Below, one piece after another: positions 1-12,729 of a DNA stretch of 64,000 bases. Source of the DNA: Paramecium octaurelia (lineage: Eukaryota > Ciliophora > Oligohymenophorea > Peniculida > Parameciidae); assembly GCA_905182995.1 (NCBI GenBank), contig CAJJDP010000079.1, forward strand, positions 13,893 to 77,892, in the 5' to 3' direction. The notes below the pieces were generated by a model, which saw only the letters and a list, made by a program, of their open reading frames with translations, was not told the DNA's origin and made no database searches. Every line of letters begins with the position of its first letter. Position 1 is the first letter of the stretch. The position numbers were made by a program, and so were the translations under genes.

Positions 1-3000
1 TATAGTATGAAGAGGATTCTATAATTACCCAAATGTACATACGATTGGCTACTTGAACTAATTTAATGATCATGTTTAGACTTATCAATTGAGAAATAAT
101 GGGAAACATCAATAAAAAGTTAATACAGACACAAATAGGAAGAACAAATTTTGGACATTAAAAAAAAATAGCAAATAAACCTAAGAATTTATGAATTCAC
201 CAAATAATCTTAAATGTTTACTTCTATTAAATTTAAGCAAATGCAAAATTCACATCCAAAGTATGTGGACTTTTGCATTTATCTGAATATATTGAATAAA
301 TTTCTATAATATATTGGAATAAGCCATTAAAAGCAAAGCAAATACGGATCTGAAGAGAAGCCTGGAACAATAAATAGAGAAGATACTAAAAGATTATTCA
401 GGAGAATAATTGGAGTTCTAATTTATAAAAATAAATAAAGAACTAACTTTGAAACTGTTTTTTCAAAAATTAGAAATTTTGAGCTTAAATTGTCTGTGGA
501 ATTTGATTTTTTTTTAATTCCTGTTTTTAGAAAATTTTTTGAAGAAGACTTTTCCTTTTTTGCAAAATTCCACTCATTACTCTAAAACATTTTTCTATTG
601 CGGACTGTTCATTAATACCACAGATTTTAAAGTTAATATTTTTAGTTTATATTATTGGGATGAATAGAAAAATTATCTTGAGTTTTATTTTTCTTGGAAT
701 ATTCACTTATTTCTTACTCAAAATTAATTATCTTCACTTCTGTATTACAGTTTATTTATTGGTAAATTGATGATATCTTCCCTTTTAGTGTGTATATCAT
801 TTGCTATTGGGCTCAATATTTAATCCTCCATTAATATCCAAACTTCTTATAATTTTTATGCCTAGATTTCAAATGATTCATTATAATTTAATTTAAAAAG
901 ATGAAAATAGGTTATGTAATTATTTATTTATGTTTGTTATTATGATTGTTATCATCAATTTAAAAATAGAATTTCTAAAATAAAAAAATTATGAGATAAA
1001 GAATTTTATTCACTTCTTATGAGTTATAATATTTTTTGTTTATTTATAACATAAAAAGTTTTCTTAGGGTTTACATGAATTTGCATCAATTTAGGAGATG
1101 TAATAGCTCTATATTATGATCTATATGAATAAGGGTACTATTTTCCATACAGATAATGATACATTTGCATCACTGATTATTATTTAAAGTAAATTTAAAG
1201 AAAGCTTTCAATTAAATGTGGTAATAATAAAAATTGGAAACTCTTTGATGTAACTCATATTTCTAAAAGTAAAGATTAAATGATTTTACTTTAGATGATA
1301 AAGAACATATATTTTTAGCCTCCTTCAATTTATCAACCTAATGAGTTGGGAGTAAATATTTTTATATTTATAGATAAAACAGTTGCCTGTTAAAATTCTC
1401 TATATAAAGGCTAATATAAATTATAGAAAGAAATAACTTCAATAATAATAATTGGATTTTTTGTAAATTAAATTCTAAGTTTTCTTCTTAGACTAAATTG
1501 CACTTCAAAAATATTCTCTCGCACTTTCTTTTCGCAAAGTCAAATATAATATTAAATTACTATAAGTTTTGTATTCTAGCATATCATTTGCAGGGTCAAA
1601 GCTGTTATATATAGGATTTCATATATCTATTATTCTGGTTTTAATTAAAAAATTTTGAGTAGAGTTTCAGCATTTCATACTCTTAAAGGAAAGGGAAGAC
1701 TTCTTTAAAGATTTGACAAGGATTTTTTCTCTACAATATTTATAAATTCTTCCAAAGAGGTGGAGAGTAGTAATTTTTTGGATCAATACAATTGAAAAAT
1801 CTGAAAAAGTAGTATTATTCAAAATAGTAACAAATATTACTCAAACTTATAGAATAACTTGCTGTTTAGAATCATATTTTTCAAAAGTATATAAATAAAA
1901 TTCTGAAAAATCCCATTAAAATCTTGAAATAAACTAAATAAAGTTAAGAAACCTAAAGTAGATTATGAAAAAAATAAGCAATATCTTTCTTTAGATTTGG
2001 TATTTGTATTTTTTAAATTTTTTGCACCAAAAAAAAGAATAAATCAAGAGTCAATTAGCCTTTGTAAAACCTATAAATGAAAAGTTCAGCGATAATTATT
2101 CTTAACTAAAATAATTATNATTAATACCACAGATTTTAAAGTTAATATTTTTAGTTTATATTATTGGGATGAATAGAAAAATTATCTTGAGTTTTATTTT
2201 TCTTGGAATATTCACTTATTTCTTACTCAAAATTAATTATCTTCACTTCTGTATTACAGTTTATTTATTGGTAAATTGATGATATCTTCCCTTTTAGTGT
2301 GTATATCATTTGCTATTGGGCTCAATATTTAATCCTCCATTAATATCCAAACTTCTTATAATTTTTATGCCTAGATTTCAAATGATTCATTATAATTTAA
2401 TTTAAAAAGATGAAAATAGGTTATGTAATTATTTATTTATGTTTGTTATTATGATTGTTATCATCAATTTAAAAATAGAATTTCTAAAATAAAAAAATTA
2501 TGAGATAAAGAATTTTATTCACTTCTTATGAGTTATAATATTTTTTGTTTATTTATAACATAAAAAGTTTTCTTAGGGTTTACATGAATTTGCATCAATT
2601 TAGGAGATGTAATAGCTCTATATTATGATCTATATGAATAAGGGTACTATTTTCCATACAGATAATGATACATTTGCATCACTGATTATTATTTAAAGTA
2701 AATTTAAAGAAAGCTTTCAATTAAATGTGGTAATAATAAAAATTGGAAACTCTTTGATGTAACTCATATTTCTAAAAGTAAAGATTAAATGATTTTACTT
2801 TAGATGATAAAGAACATATATTTTTAGCCTCCTTCAATTTATCAACCTAATGAGTTGGGAGTAAATATTTTTATATTTATAGATAAAACAGTTGCCTGTT
2901 AAAATTCTCTATATAAAGGCTAATATAAATTATAGAAAGAAATAACTTCAATAATAATAATTGGATTTTTTGTAAATTAAATTCTAAGTTTTCTTCTTAG

Positions 3001-4250
3001 ACTAAATTGCACTTCAAAAATATTCTCTCGCACTTTCTTTTCGCAAAGTCAAATATAATATTAAATTACTATAAGTTTTGTATTCTAGCATATCATTTGC
3101 AGGGTCAAAGCTGTTATATATAGGATTTCATATATCTATTATTCTGGTTTTAATTAAAAAATTTTGAGTAGAGTTTCAGCATTTCATACTCTTAAAGGAA
3201 AGGGAAGACTTCTTTAAAGATTTGACAAGGATTTTTTCTCTACAATATTTATAAATTCTTCCAAAGAGGTGGAGAGTAGTAATTTTTTGGATCAATACAA
3301 TTGAAAAATCTGAAAAAGTAGTATTATTCAAAATAGTAACAAATATTACTCAAACTTATAGAATAACTTGCTGTTTAGAATCATATTTTTCAAAAGTATA
3401 TAAATAAAATTCTGAAAAATCCCATTAAAATCTTGAAATAAACTAAATAAAGTTAAGAAACCTAAAGTAGATTATGAAAAAAATAAGCAATATCTTTCTT
3501 TAGATTTGGTATTTGTATTTTTTAAATTTTTTGCACCAAAAAAAAGAATAAATCAAGAGTCAATTAGCCTTTGTAAAACCTATAAATGAAAAGTTCAGCG
3601 ATAATTATTCTTAACTAAAATAATTATTATAATTTTCATTATTGTATCAAAGCTGCAATATTGAAGTGAATAATTAGTAGAATTAATGATTCTCGGAATA
3701 ATCATTTAAAACCAAATATTATTGTTTTAAAATCAAGTCTTAGCTTTACAAATCCTCATTAATTGTAATTATATGATTATTTTTACTAATTTTATTCACT
3801 TTATTCTTTATCAATATTATTCCTAAGCTTTCAAAAATATTGCTTTATTATTGTATATCAGCATTATGTCATTTTTCATTTTCAATTATAATTAGAAGAG
3901 AATCAAGCAATACTTTTGAGTTCATTAATTTAAATCATCGAAAAATAATGAAAAAATTTAGAGCAAAGGAGCTTAGATCTCTCTTCACTTTTGAAAAATT
4001 TGTTTAATAAATTTTATGGTCATTACCGAAATGTCCTAGATAACTTTGGCTTCTTTTTAATACCAAATTATCTGATATTTTCGTTAAACTTAATTATTTT
4101 TAAAATTAAAAGACCAATTAGATAGTTCTAATCAATGAAATATATAAAAATGATTTGTTAAATTAAAAAAATAACATATTTTGAGCTGGCAAATTAAGAT
4201 AATTATACTTATCCTATTTACAATAATTTATTAAATTTTTATTATTGTTT
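1..4250. other. Gene-poor AT-rich region, no confident gene
   Basis: Nothing in this stretch translates into a recognisable protein. Several open frames exist on both strands: a plus frame around 300-660, a plus frame around 1150-1795, and minus frames across 1-900. With only TGA as a stop and such high AT content, frames of about 60 codons are expected by chance, and longer ones are not rare. The plus frame at about 1060-2100 is broken by several in-frame TGA codons. About 1.5 kb of the region is counted twice because of the duplication around the N at 2119. The last 600 bases before the first confident gene are also featureless. Confidence 0.5.
611..3627. repeat. 1508-bp perfect direct duplication around a single N
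   Basis: Bases 611-2118 and 2120-3627 read as identical, and the only base between them is the N at 2119. The copy ends coincide exactly with the N on the inner side. This is the signature of two overlapping contig ends scaffolded side by side, not of a genomic tandem repeat. The sequence inside carries no recognised gene. Confidence 0.9.
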
Positions 4251-4712
4251 ATGAACTAAACATTATTTGAGAGTTGGGTAATTGATAAACTAAATTAAAA
4301 TGAGGACACACAAAAGACTAAGTTCAAAAGAGATAAGAAAAAGCAGAAATCAAAAGAAGATCATTAAAATATAAAAGAAATCACAGAATTAGAAGCATTA
4401 TTCAGTCAAATGACATTAACTGATAAAAAGTTGAAGTAATAATCAATAATAAAGATTGATTTTGAAAAAACTAATTATATCTCTAGTGTTTAAGATGAGG
4501 AGTTCTTGAAATGGATTTTTTCATAACTCAGAATTTATTACTCTTTCAAAAAAATTAGCTAATTGTCAAATAAGATAGATTCTCTCTTTTAAATTATATT
4601 TGAAGATAAAGAAATTGAGTTCTTAGAATAATCCATTGGTTCAAGATTAGGAATGGAGAATGATTAAAGAATTCTTCTAAAAAATATTTTTAATAATATT
4701 TTTGAAGTTTGA
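4251..4712 (+). CDS. Unknown small charged protein
   Basis: A single open frame of 153 residues starts with an ATG and ends at TGA. The first 50 residues are very lysine- and glutamate-rich (for example KFKRDKKKQKSKED). The remainder is a mix of hydrophobic and charged residues typical of helical bundles (FLKWIFSQLRIYYSFKK). Codon use and composition look coding, with TAA and TAG read as glutamine throughout. I do not recognise the family. The 3' end is slightly uncertain: an intron starting near 4707 could add another short exon, although no canonical short intron gives a good reading. It lies 142 bp upstream of the CFAP57-like gene on the same strand. Confidence 0.6.
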
Positions 4713-4854
4713 GTTCATTTTGATATATTTTATTTCTATTTAATCCTAAGAATCTCCACATTTTATGAGGGATCTAATAAATGATGCCTCTAAAGATGTG
4801 AAATAAGGATTTTATTGAATTAATAATTTTATATATAACTAACCTAAAATTGAT

Positions 4855-7800
4855 ATGGAAGACTAGTGGTTTCTAAATGGAAAAAAAGTAATAAAACAGC
4901 AAATGTTATCAAAATCATCACATTAGATAATAAATGGAGTATCAATAACATTAGAAGCTTCATTTGGATGCTTGTAAAATCCAATAAGAAAGAACTGTAT
5001 GTTTGTGAATGATGACACTCTTATGTTTATAAGCGGGAAACATATAGTGCTCTATGACATTATTAGAAAGAGATAGACATACATAATGAAGAGCGCTGAA
5101 GATGAAGTAGTCTAAGCATTGAGTTTTCATGTTTCACATGGACAAAAATTGTTCATTGCCATAGCATTCAAATCAACAAGCAAGATACTTCCTACTGTCA
5201 AAGTTTACAATAGAAAAAAGAAGCGATTCTACTAATGTGTTCACTCTCATTTATTACCTAATAGTAATATTCATGAAATTCTATTTATAAATGATGGAAA
5301 GGTACCAAGATGAATAATAAATAGCATCTCATCTCATTGTCAACTTAAGAGGATGGTTATGGAATGAGTTTATTTGCAGTTAGTAAAGAAGTTTCACTTT
5401 CTTATACTCTAATCAAATAAAAAATAAATATGTTAGAATCCATTAGCGATTTTGAATTTTTTCTGATTGGGCCATAATTTCTTACATCTTACAAATATCA
5501 AGCTGACATCAGTGGTTTAGAAATATAGAATAGTTTGATTAGTGTCTTAGAGTTATAATAAGATGAAAACATAGTAGGAGTATGTTATAATTCTGAAAAG
5601 AAATATACAATTGTGGCAACTAGCAGAAATAATCTCATTATGATTAAAGGAGATAAGAAAGTAGGAAAATTCGAACTGCAAACTCAATAAAAAGAATCAA
5701 ATCATTTATTATGTAATCATCATCATCGAATAATTTATAGAATAAATAAATAAGGATAAAAATAAGCCAACTGAATAAGAAAAATTAGTAAATGTTCGAA
5801 TCTCTACTATAGCAAAGACCAATAAAGGATTCATAATTGGTTTAATTGGAAAACCTGCATTATAAGTTTATGAAATTGAATAGGATAGTTCAGAACAAGA
5901 GCAATATATCTTAAATTTAGTCGGCACTTACTTTATAAAGGATGAACATATATACGGAATTCATTAAATTCACTTGGCTACAGATGAGATGTATGCAGCA
6001 TTAACAGTAATTTACTTTAATCGTTCTGCATATCAAGTAGCCTTAGGATCATAGTAAGTTTTAAATAATATCGTTTCATGTGAGTAAATCTTGGAAAATT
6101 ATCAGGGAAAATTAGAATTATTTACATTTAATTTAGCCATAGTTGAAGCTCTGAAATCAGTTCAAAAAGATCCATTTGAACCATTATTTGAGAAGGGTGT
6201 TCACAAAGGTACAATTTTCAATATCACCACAACTCCTATGAGATCTATAATAGCATCAGTGTGTGATGATAAGAATATCAAATTTTGGGATTATTCAAAT
6301 GACTTTAAAGAAATGTTCTCTCATTAATTTCATGAAACTCCATTATCTGTGGCTATACATCCATTAAGCTATTAATGTGCAATCGGATTTAAAGATGGGT
6401 AATGAAATATAATATTTATTCTCTAGTCTTCGATTCTATTTTATACTCGATGATGATCTTAAATTAGTCCACAATGAAACTACAAAAGTTTGTAATGCTC
6501 TCACATATAGTGAAGGAGGACATATCTTAGCTGCCGCTAATGGTAATCAAATTCAATTATATAATCCTCTAACATATAAAATGATAAATGTCTTACCTAA
6601 TCATCAAACAAATCTAAAGGATTTACTATTTATCGATAGAGTATTAAAAATTATTAAATATATCTAAGGATAATTTGTTAATTTCCTAATGTCAATTTGG
6701 AATTTTATATGTTTGGAATTTGCTTTCAGGAGAAAGAATCTTAGAACATGCTTAAAAGTAGAACAAATATCAAAGTTTATGTTATGACTTTGAATATGAT
6801 CTTGTTATTGGAGTTTCAGACTAGAAATTAAAAGTTTATCATGAGAAGGGACAGAACATGGTTCTAGAAGTGGATACATCTCCTACTTAATTTAGTGCCA
6901 TATGCATTAGTCATAGATACAATGCAATCTTTTTTGGAACTTCGTAAGGATCAATTAGAGTATACTCCTATCCATTTTACCATTTCAACCCTAAGATGAT
7001 GGAATCAATTGAAATTCCTGTTCATTAATTGGCAGTGACAGCCATTAAAGTGTCTCCTGATAATAGTTATTTAATAAGTTCATCAATAGATGGTAGTATT
7101 TTTTTTAGTAAAATCAAGCAGTTCATTAATGGAGAAGAAGTAAACAATATTTAAGTAATATTAGATAACATAATTGGATCTGATAACTAGAGGTGATATT
7201 GAAAATAAGATTACTAATACATTTGCACTTAATAGTTTATGTTTATGCTCAACTACTGCTTAGGAAATAAGGCAGGAGCAGCTGAAAGAATTAGAATATA
7301 GATTGTAAAATTTTAAGAGCGACATTGATGACGCTAAGGAAGTTTAGCTGAATAATAATGACTACAAACTGAAGAAAATACGTGACGAGCATACTAAGGA
7401 AATTCAAAAAGTTTAAGATTAATTATCTCAAACAATTTAATAATCAGATGCCAAAAACAATAAGATTAAAGAAGATAAAAAGAATTTAATAACAATTTCT
7501 AAAAAAACAATTGAAGAAATGAATGAATAAAATTCAAAGAAACTATTGTAGATTTATGATATAAGAGACAAATTGAATGAAAAATTACAAAATATCATCA
7601 AACAGCAAGATGAGGAACAACGATTAGTGAATTAAGAATATTAGTAATCAATTTCTTAGGTTGATGACGAATACTGCTAAAAATATTAAGATTTATTCAA
7701 TAGGTTCAGTTAAGCTATGTCCAATATGAAATTGGATTAACGAAAATTTAAAGAAGTTTTGCAGTAAAGTGAGAAAGATTATGAAACTTTTTACAAAGAA

Positions 7801-8961
7801 TCATAGCAGTCCTTAAAAGCAAAATTAGAAGAATTTAACACTCAAACAGAAATATTAAGATCTAGCATCTCTCGATTTAAAAAAGAAATTGTGAGATATT
7901 AAAATAGAAAAGAAATCTTGCATAATTTAAAAAAAGGTAATTATTTCATACAATAGACTAGAAACCGAGGAATCGTTGTAGAGTCTGCGTTAAGAATTGA
8001 AAGGGTATGAAGAAAAACATAAAATGATGTTGGCAGATTTAAGAGAGAAAGAGAAACTTATAAATTAAAGGGAATAGCAAATTAAAGATTTTAGAATGAA
8101 AAATGTTCATCTGCAAAATTTCTAAAAAGTATATGATTATAGAGTTAACACTCTAAAGGATGAAAGAGAGCCATTGATGGATCATCTAAAAAATATGGAA
8201 GTAATTATTGATAATAATTCATATAGAAACACGTTAAGAATCTTTATAATGAATTGATAGAAGAATCAGGATTAAAGCAATCTAGAATTGAAGAAGAAAG
8301 AAAATTAATTACAGATCTAAATATATTTAAAAACCAACTAAAGTCTGCCTTAACTGTTTTATCTTTATCCAAAAGAAATATGGACAACTTTAAGTCTTCT
8401 ATACAAACATTAATTAATAGCGACACTGGAGATTGGCCAGAGAAATTAGAGGAATTGTACCATATGGTGTAGAAAGAGAATAGTAAGGCAATCACTATTA
8501 AAAATCCTGTGTTTTAGGAAACCTTAAAGGATATGTAAAAGGATCCTCTATAGTAACAGATTGATCAAAGTTAACAAAACGCTATTTATAAAGCATTATC
8601 AAGTCAGAAGTAATATTTGCAATAAAGTCTCTCTGAAGTTGAGGCTTCAGTGAAATATCAACTTGGCCAAAGAGAAGTAGCATATGATACCATTTAAGAT
8701 TAAAACAAACACCTCATAAAGTAATGCAAGGAATTGAGAGAGAAAAAATAGGAACTGAAATCATAATTAGATTGCATGAACAAAGAATATAGAGAGAAAA
8801 AGAGAGAATTAAATAGTTAGGGCATAGAAATTCCAGAAGAAAATGAAGATGATAATCAGTTTACCAGGACTTACGCCACAACTTTTACTTCAATTACAAG
8901 AACACCAGGAACAAAGTCGCAATAAAATTTTAGAACTAAAATTATTAGAAATGTAGGATGA
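4855..8961 (+). CDS. CFAP57: CFAP57/WDR65-like ciliary WD40 and coiled-coil protein
   Basis: Spliced length is 1307 residues, close to the roughly 1250 of animal CFAP57. Seven introns of 23-28 nt restore one frame: 5302-5324, 5713-5740, 6399-6426, 6641-6668, 7140-7164, 7937-7961 and 8201-8226. Residues about 20-720 are WD40-type repeats (FWDY, LYVWNL, IRVYSY, and SPDNSYLISSSIDGSI near the end). From about residue 730 to 1260 the protein is a continuous Gln/Glu/Lys coiled coil. This order, with a short N-terminal module ahead of the repeats, is that of CFAP57/WDR65, an inner-arm dynein associated axonemal protein. The start was chosen as the first ATG after an in-frame TGA. Function in cilia is inferred from the family. 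Confidence 0.88.
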
Positions 8962-9015
8962 TAAATATCCAATCTTAATATTTATTTTAATATAAAAATA
9001 CTCTATTAAACAATA

Positions 9016-10780
9016 ATGAATAATGAAGAGTTTAACTATAATTACAATCATCTTAAGGAATTTTATGAAGGAAATTCCTCCATAAAAATACACTAAATCG
9101 AGAAAAAACAGGATTAATAAAATGAGCCATATTATTTGATGAGAGAAACAAATTTATTATTTTTCAAAGATGAATAACATGCCAAGGCTATGCTTAATCT
9201 AAAACTTTTTAACATTCTCTAACCACATGAAATCATAACTCATTAGAATTAAATTCTAATTATAATGAAGGATTGGAGATCATATCGTTTGTCAGAAAAT
9301 TAATTGAATAAATAAAATATCGAATTTATCCTTCTCTAGTTGGCAATAAGTAAGAAATTTATCTATAATTTAGCATTAAATGAACTAAGCTAGAAAAAAA
9401 TTACATGGAATCTGTCATCCATTTCACAATTATATTTAATAGAAGATTGTGTTTTTATATAGCTATTTGATTTAGAAGATTCACACTTTAAATTACATAT
9501 TCCTAATATTGATATTTTTAAAAGTTTCGTACGTAAATACGTTCCATAGCTAATATAAATTCTAGATATCAACATGGATAATTTTGACAAAATTATAAAC
9601 TATTTGCTTTCATTTGTTAAAGGATTGAGAATAAACTAATAAAATCATTTTGGTTTAAATTTATTTTTTAAAATTATGCAAATTTCATCTTCATATGGCA
9701 TGGAAGATATTTACACAGTGGAATTCAACACCCCAAAGGTATTTGAAACTGTTTTTGGTATTGAATCGAAGAGTATATTATATAGAAGTTATGATCTATC
9801 TAAACCTAATAGAAATTAATAATTAGAATATTAAAATAGAGAAATTTTTGTGACTGAGAAGTTGTCTAAAACATCCAATATTCTAATTAACTTCTCTTAC
9901 TTGAGATTATTTAGTTAAACTTTTTTTTTCCAAAAAAAATTTTTTATGACTTTGGCTGAGGCTGCAGAACAAAATAAGGCTAAAAACATTGATAACATCG
10001 CATATCGAAAAATAGCCTATAGAGCCATTAATGAGTTGAGTAAAGGTTAATAATTCATCATATCTTTTAGGAATTTCGATATTTCATAAAGCAGGTATTA
10101 TGCATAGAAATATCTCACCACAATCAATTTATATTGATAATGAAAACTTAGTTTATGCACACTTTTACATCGGAGATTAAGGGAAGGCTAAAGAGGAAAG
10201 TTTGACTAATTTAGGTACTCAATAAAGTAGCTCATACCAATTTCATGCTCCAGAGGGAATGTAAGACATCACGATGAAATCTGATATATATTAATTTGGA
10301 TTAGTCGCTTTATTATTATTAAATAAAGGAACCCCTTTATTTTCTTTTTGCTTTTTAGATGCAGAGGAAATTGAAAAGAAATTTAATCCTGATTACATTA
10401 ACAATATATTGATTAAAAATAAACTTGAATATGACAAGAAACTTATAGAAATTATTGTATAATGTTTGAAATAAAATCCGAAAGATAGACCTGAGACTGT
10501 CGAAATTGAGAAGAAGGTATCCTCAATATATAGAAATTAAAGGATCAGAATTGTGTATATATTATTAATATTTCAGCGAGATGAACGTCTAGAAATGACA
10601 TAGAACTCAAATTATAACAATGATTTATCGAATCAAATAAGTTTATAATGCATAATTAAAATGACGTCTGTCTATTTTGACCAAGATATTTAATCACAGC
10701 AAAAATCTTAAATTCATATATATAATATAATAATCAATATAGTAAAATGGGTTGTGCACCATCTCAGAAGAAAACAATGA
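9016..10780 (+). CDS. Probable pseudokinase
   Basis: About 579 residues; one 25-nt intron at 10046-10070 joins the two long exons. The C-terminal third is a protein-kinase fold. It has a catalytic-loop equivalent MHRNISPQSIYID, an APE-like FHAPEG, the SDIYQFGLVALLLLNKG helix and a DRPE motif near the end. The loop reads HRN instead of HRD, so the catalytic aspartate is missing, and no DFG is present where HFYIGDQG lies. No VAIK lysine or Gly loop is evident in the preceding 340 residues. It should bind partners rather than phosphorylate. A further in-frame 24-nt intron (GTGTATA...TTCAG, about 10555-10578) is likely. The last codons overlap the start of the next gene by 34 nt, so the 3' end is uncertain. 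Confidence 0.65.
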
Positions 10781-10981
10781 AATCATCTTTTGATGATTAG
10801 GCATAAAAATTGGAAACCGAAGATCAAAAAAATTTGGGAATGATTGCCTTCAAAAGCCTTTAGAAGAAACACATCGAAGCCAATATGGAGATACTTTCAA
10901 GTAAGACCTAGATGTATTGAAATAGAAACTTGTTCTCCTGAATATAAGTGTAGATTTGGTGAAATAGTAGAAGACATTTGA
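10747..10981 (+). CDS. Small protein with an MGCxxS lipidation signal
   Basis: 69 residues from two exons joined across a 25-nt intron (GTAAGACC...AAATAG, 10896-10920). The N-terminus MGCAPSQKKT fits the N-myristoylation consensus (Gly2, Ser6) with an adjacent cysteine for palmitoylation and a basic patch. This predicts anchoring to the inner face of a membrane. The rest is a short amphipathic, charged sequence without a known domain. Its ATG lies inside the 3' end of the pseudokinase frame on the same strand, so one of the two ends may be misplaced. An identical copy at 12082-12316 comes from the assembly duplication. Confidence 0.6.
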
Positions 10982-11354
10982 AATAATTAATTTATACTCA
11001 ACTGATTATCTTATTGAATTTCTTTATAATAATTTTTCTAAATTGAATTCCTCAATGTAATAATGATTATTTAGTTTACATGATATTTTCTTTCATTATT
11101 CATGCAAGAAATAACATATTTGTAAATAAACTTGAATCTATTGTTTATTAATTGAATATTAACTTTAAAATAAGAATTCCTATTTATTAATTATAAATAG
11201 ATTAAAGCAGGATTCTTTGGAATGTCGATTGATATTTATACTCTTCACAGTATTGAAATCTTAAATTATTTCAGAAATACAGTTTAAGTGAAAACATATT
11301 AATTCGAATTTGAAAGTTAAAAACTATTACTCAAGATTCTTCATATCATTTAAN

Positions 11355-12115
11355 TAGAGCCATTAATGAGTTGAGTAAAGGTTAATAATTCATCATATCT
11401 TTTAGGAATTTCGATATTTCATAAAGCAGGTATTATGCATAGAAATATCTCACCACAATCAATTTATATTGATAATGAAAACTTAGTTTATGCACACTTT
11501 TACATCGGAGATTAAGGGAAGGCTAAAGAGGAAAGTTTGACTAATTTAGGTACTCAATAAAGTAGCTCATACCAATTTCATGCTCCAGAGGGAATGTAAG
11601 ACATCACGATGAAATCTGATATATATTAATTTGGATTAGTCGCTTTATTATTATTAAATAAAGGAACCCCTTTATTTTCTTTTTGCTTTTTAGATGCAGA
11701 GGAAATTGAAAAGAAATTTAATCCTGATTACATTAACAATATATTGATTAAAAATAAACTTGAATATGACAAGAAACTTATAGAAATTATTGTATAATGT
11801 TTGAAATAAAATCCGAAAGATAGACCTGAGACTGTCGAAATTGAGAAGAAGGTATCCTCAATATATAGAAATTAAAGGATCAGAATTGTGTATATATTAT
11901 TAATATTTCAGCGAGATGAACGTCTAGAAATGACATAGAACTCAAATTATAACAATGATTTATCGAATCAAATAAGTTTATAATGCATAATTAAAATGAC
12001 GTCTGTCTATTTTGACCAAGATATTTAATCACAGCAAAAATCTTAAATTCATATATATAATATAATAATCAATATAGTAAAATGGGTTGTGCACCATCTC
12101 AGAAGAAAACAATGA
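11355..12115 (+). other. Duplicate 3' part of the pseudokinase (assembly copy)
   Basis: This stretch repeats the last part of the pseudokinase coding region, beginning in the last 26 bases of its first exon and including the 25-nt intron. It has no start of its own, because the upstream sequence is cut at the N at 11354. It should not be annotated as a separate gene or a true pseudogene unless long reads show the duplication to be real. Confidence 0.8.
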
Positions 12116-12316
12116 AATCATCTTTTGATGATTAGGCATAAAAATTGGAAACCGAAGATCAAAAAAATTTGGGAATGATTGCCTTCAAAAGCCTTTAGAA
12201 GAAACACATCGAAGCCAATATGGAGATACTTTCAAGTAAGACCTAGATGTATTGAAATAGAAACTTGTTCTCCTGAATATAAGTGTAGATTTGGTGAAAT
12301 AGTAGAAGACATTTGA
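12082..12316 (+). CDS. Duplicate of the small MGCxxS protein gene (assembly copy)
   Basis: This is base-for-base the same as 10747-10981, including the 25-nt intron. It lies at the matching offset of 1335 inside the second copy of the duplication around the N at 11354. Only one gene is expected in the genome. Of the two copies, this one has the genuine downstream context leading to the TBC gene. Confidence 0.55.
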
Positions 12317-12729
12317 AATAATTAATTTATACTCAACTGATTATCTTATTGAATTTCTTTATAATAATTTTTCTAAATTGAATTCCTCAATGTAATAATG
12401 ATTATTTAGTTTACATGATATTTTCTTTCATTATTCATGCAAGAAATAACATATTTGTAAATAAACTTGAATCTATTGTTTATTAATTGAATATTAACTT
12501 TAAAATAAGAATTCCTATTTATTAATTATAAATAGATTAAAGCAGGATTCTTTGGAATGTCGATTGATATTTATACTCTTCACAGTATTGAAATCTTAAA
12601 TTATTTCAGAAATACAGTTTAAGTGAAAACATATTAATTCGAATTTGAAAGTTAAAAACTATTACTCAAGATTCTTCATATCATTTAATATAAAATCCAA
12701 GTACTTTTATTAATTAAATAATTTAATAA
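12317..12729. other. Intergenic; weak minus-strand open frame
   Basis: This stretch is AT-rich with no recognisable gene. A minus frame of 83 codons (12428-12679, also present in the first copy as 11093-11344) starts with ATG and ends with TGA. It has plausible composition but no family I recognise, and its length is within chance expectation for this code and base composition. Confidence 0.3.

Larger units (their letters stand above)
10020..12688. repeat. 1334-bp direct duplication around a single N
   Basis: Bases 10020-11353 and 11355-12688 read as identical and are separated only by the N at 11354. The duplicated piece starts inside the pseudokinase gene and ends in an intergenic stretch. 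The second copy therefore shows a headless pseudokinase followed by a second copy of the small lipidated-protein gene. As at 2119 and 56634, an unmerged contig overlap explains this best. Confidence 0.9.

Noticed and set aside
611-3627. A genuine long tandem repeat or mobile element
   Set aside because: The copies meet exactly at a one-base N, have no terminal repeats or target-site duplication, and two other Ns in the window show the same pattern.
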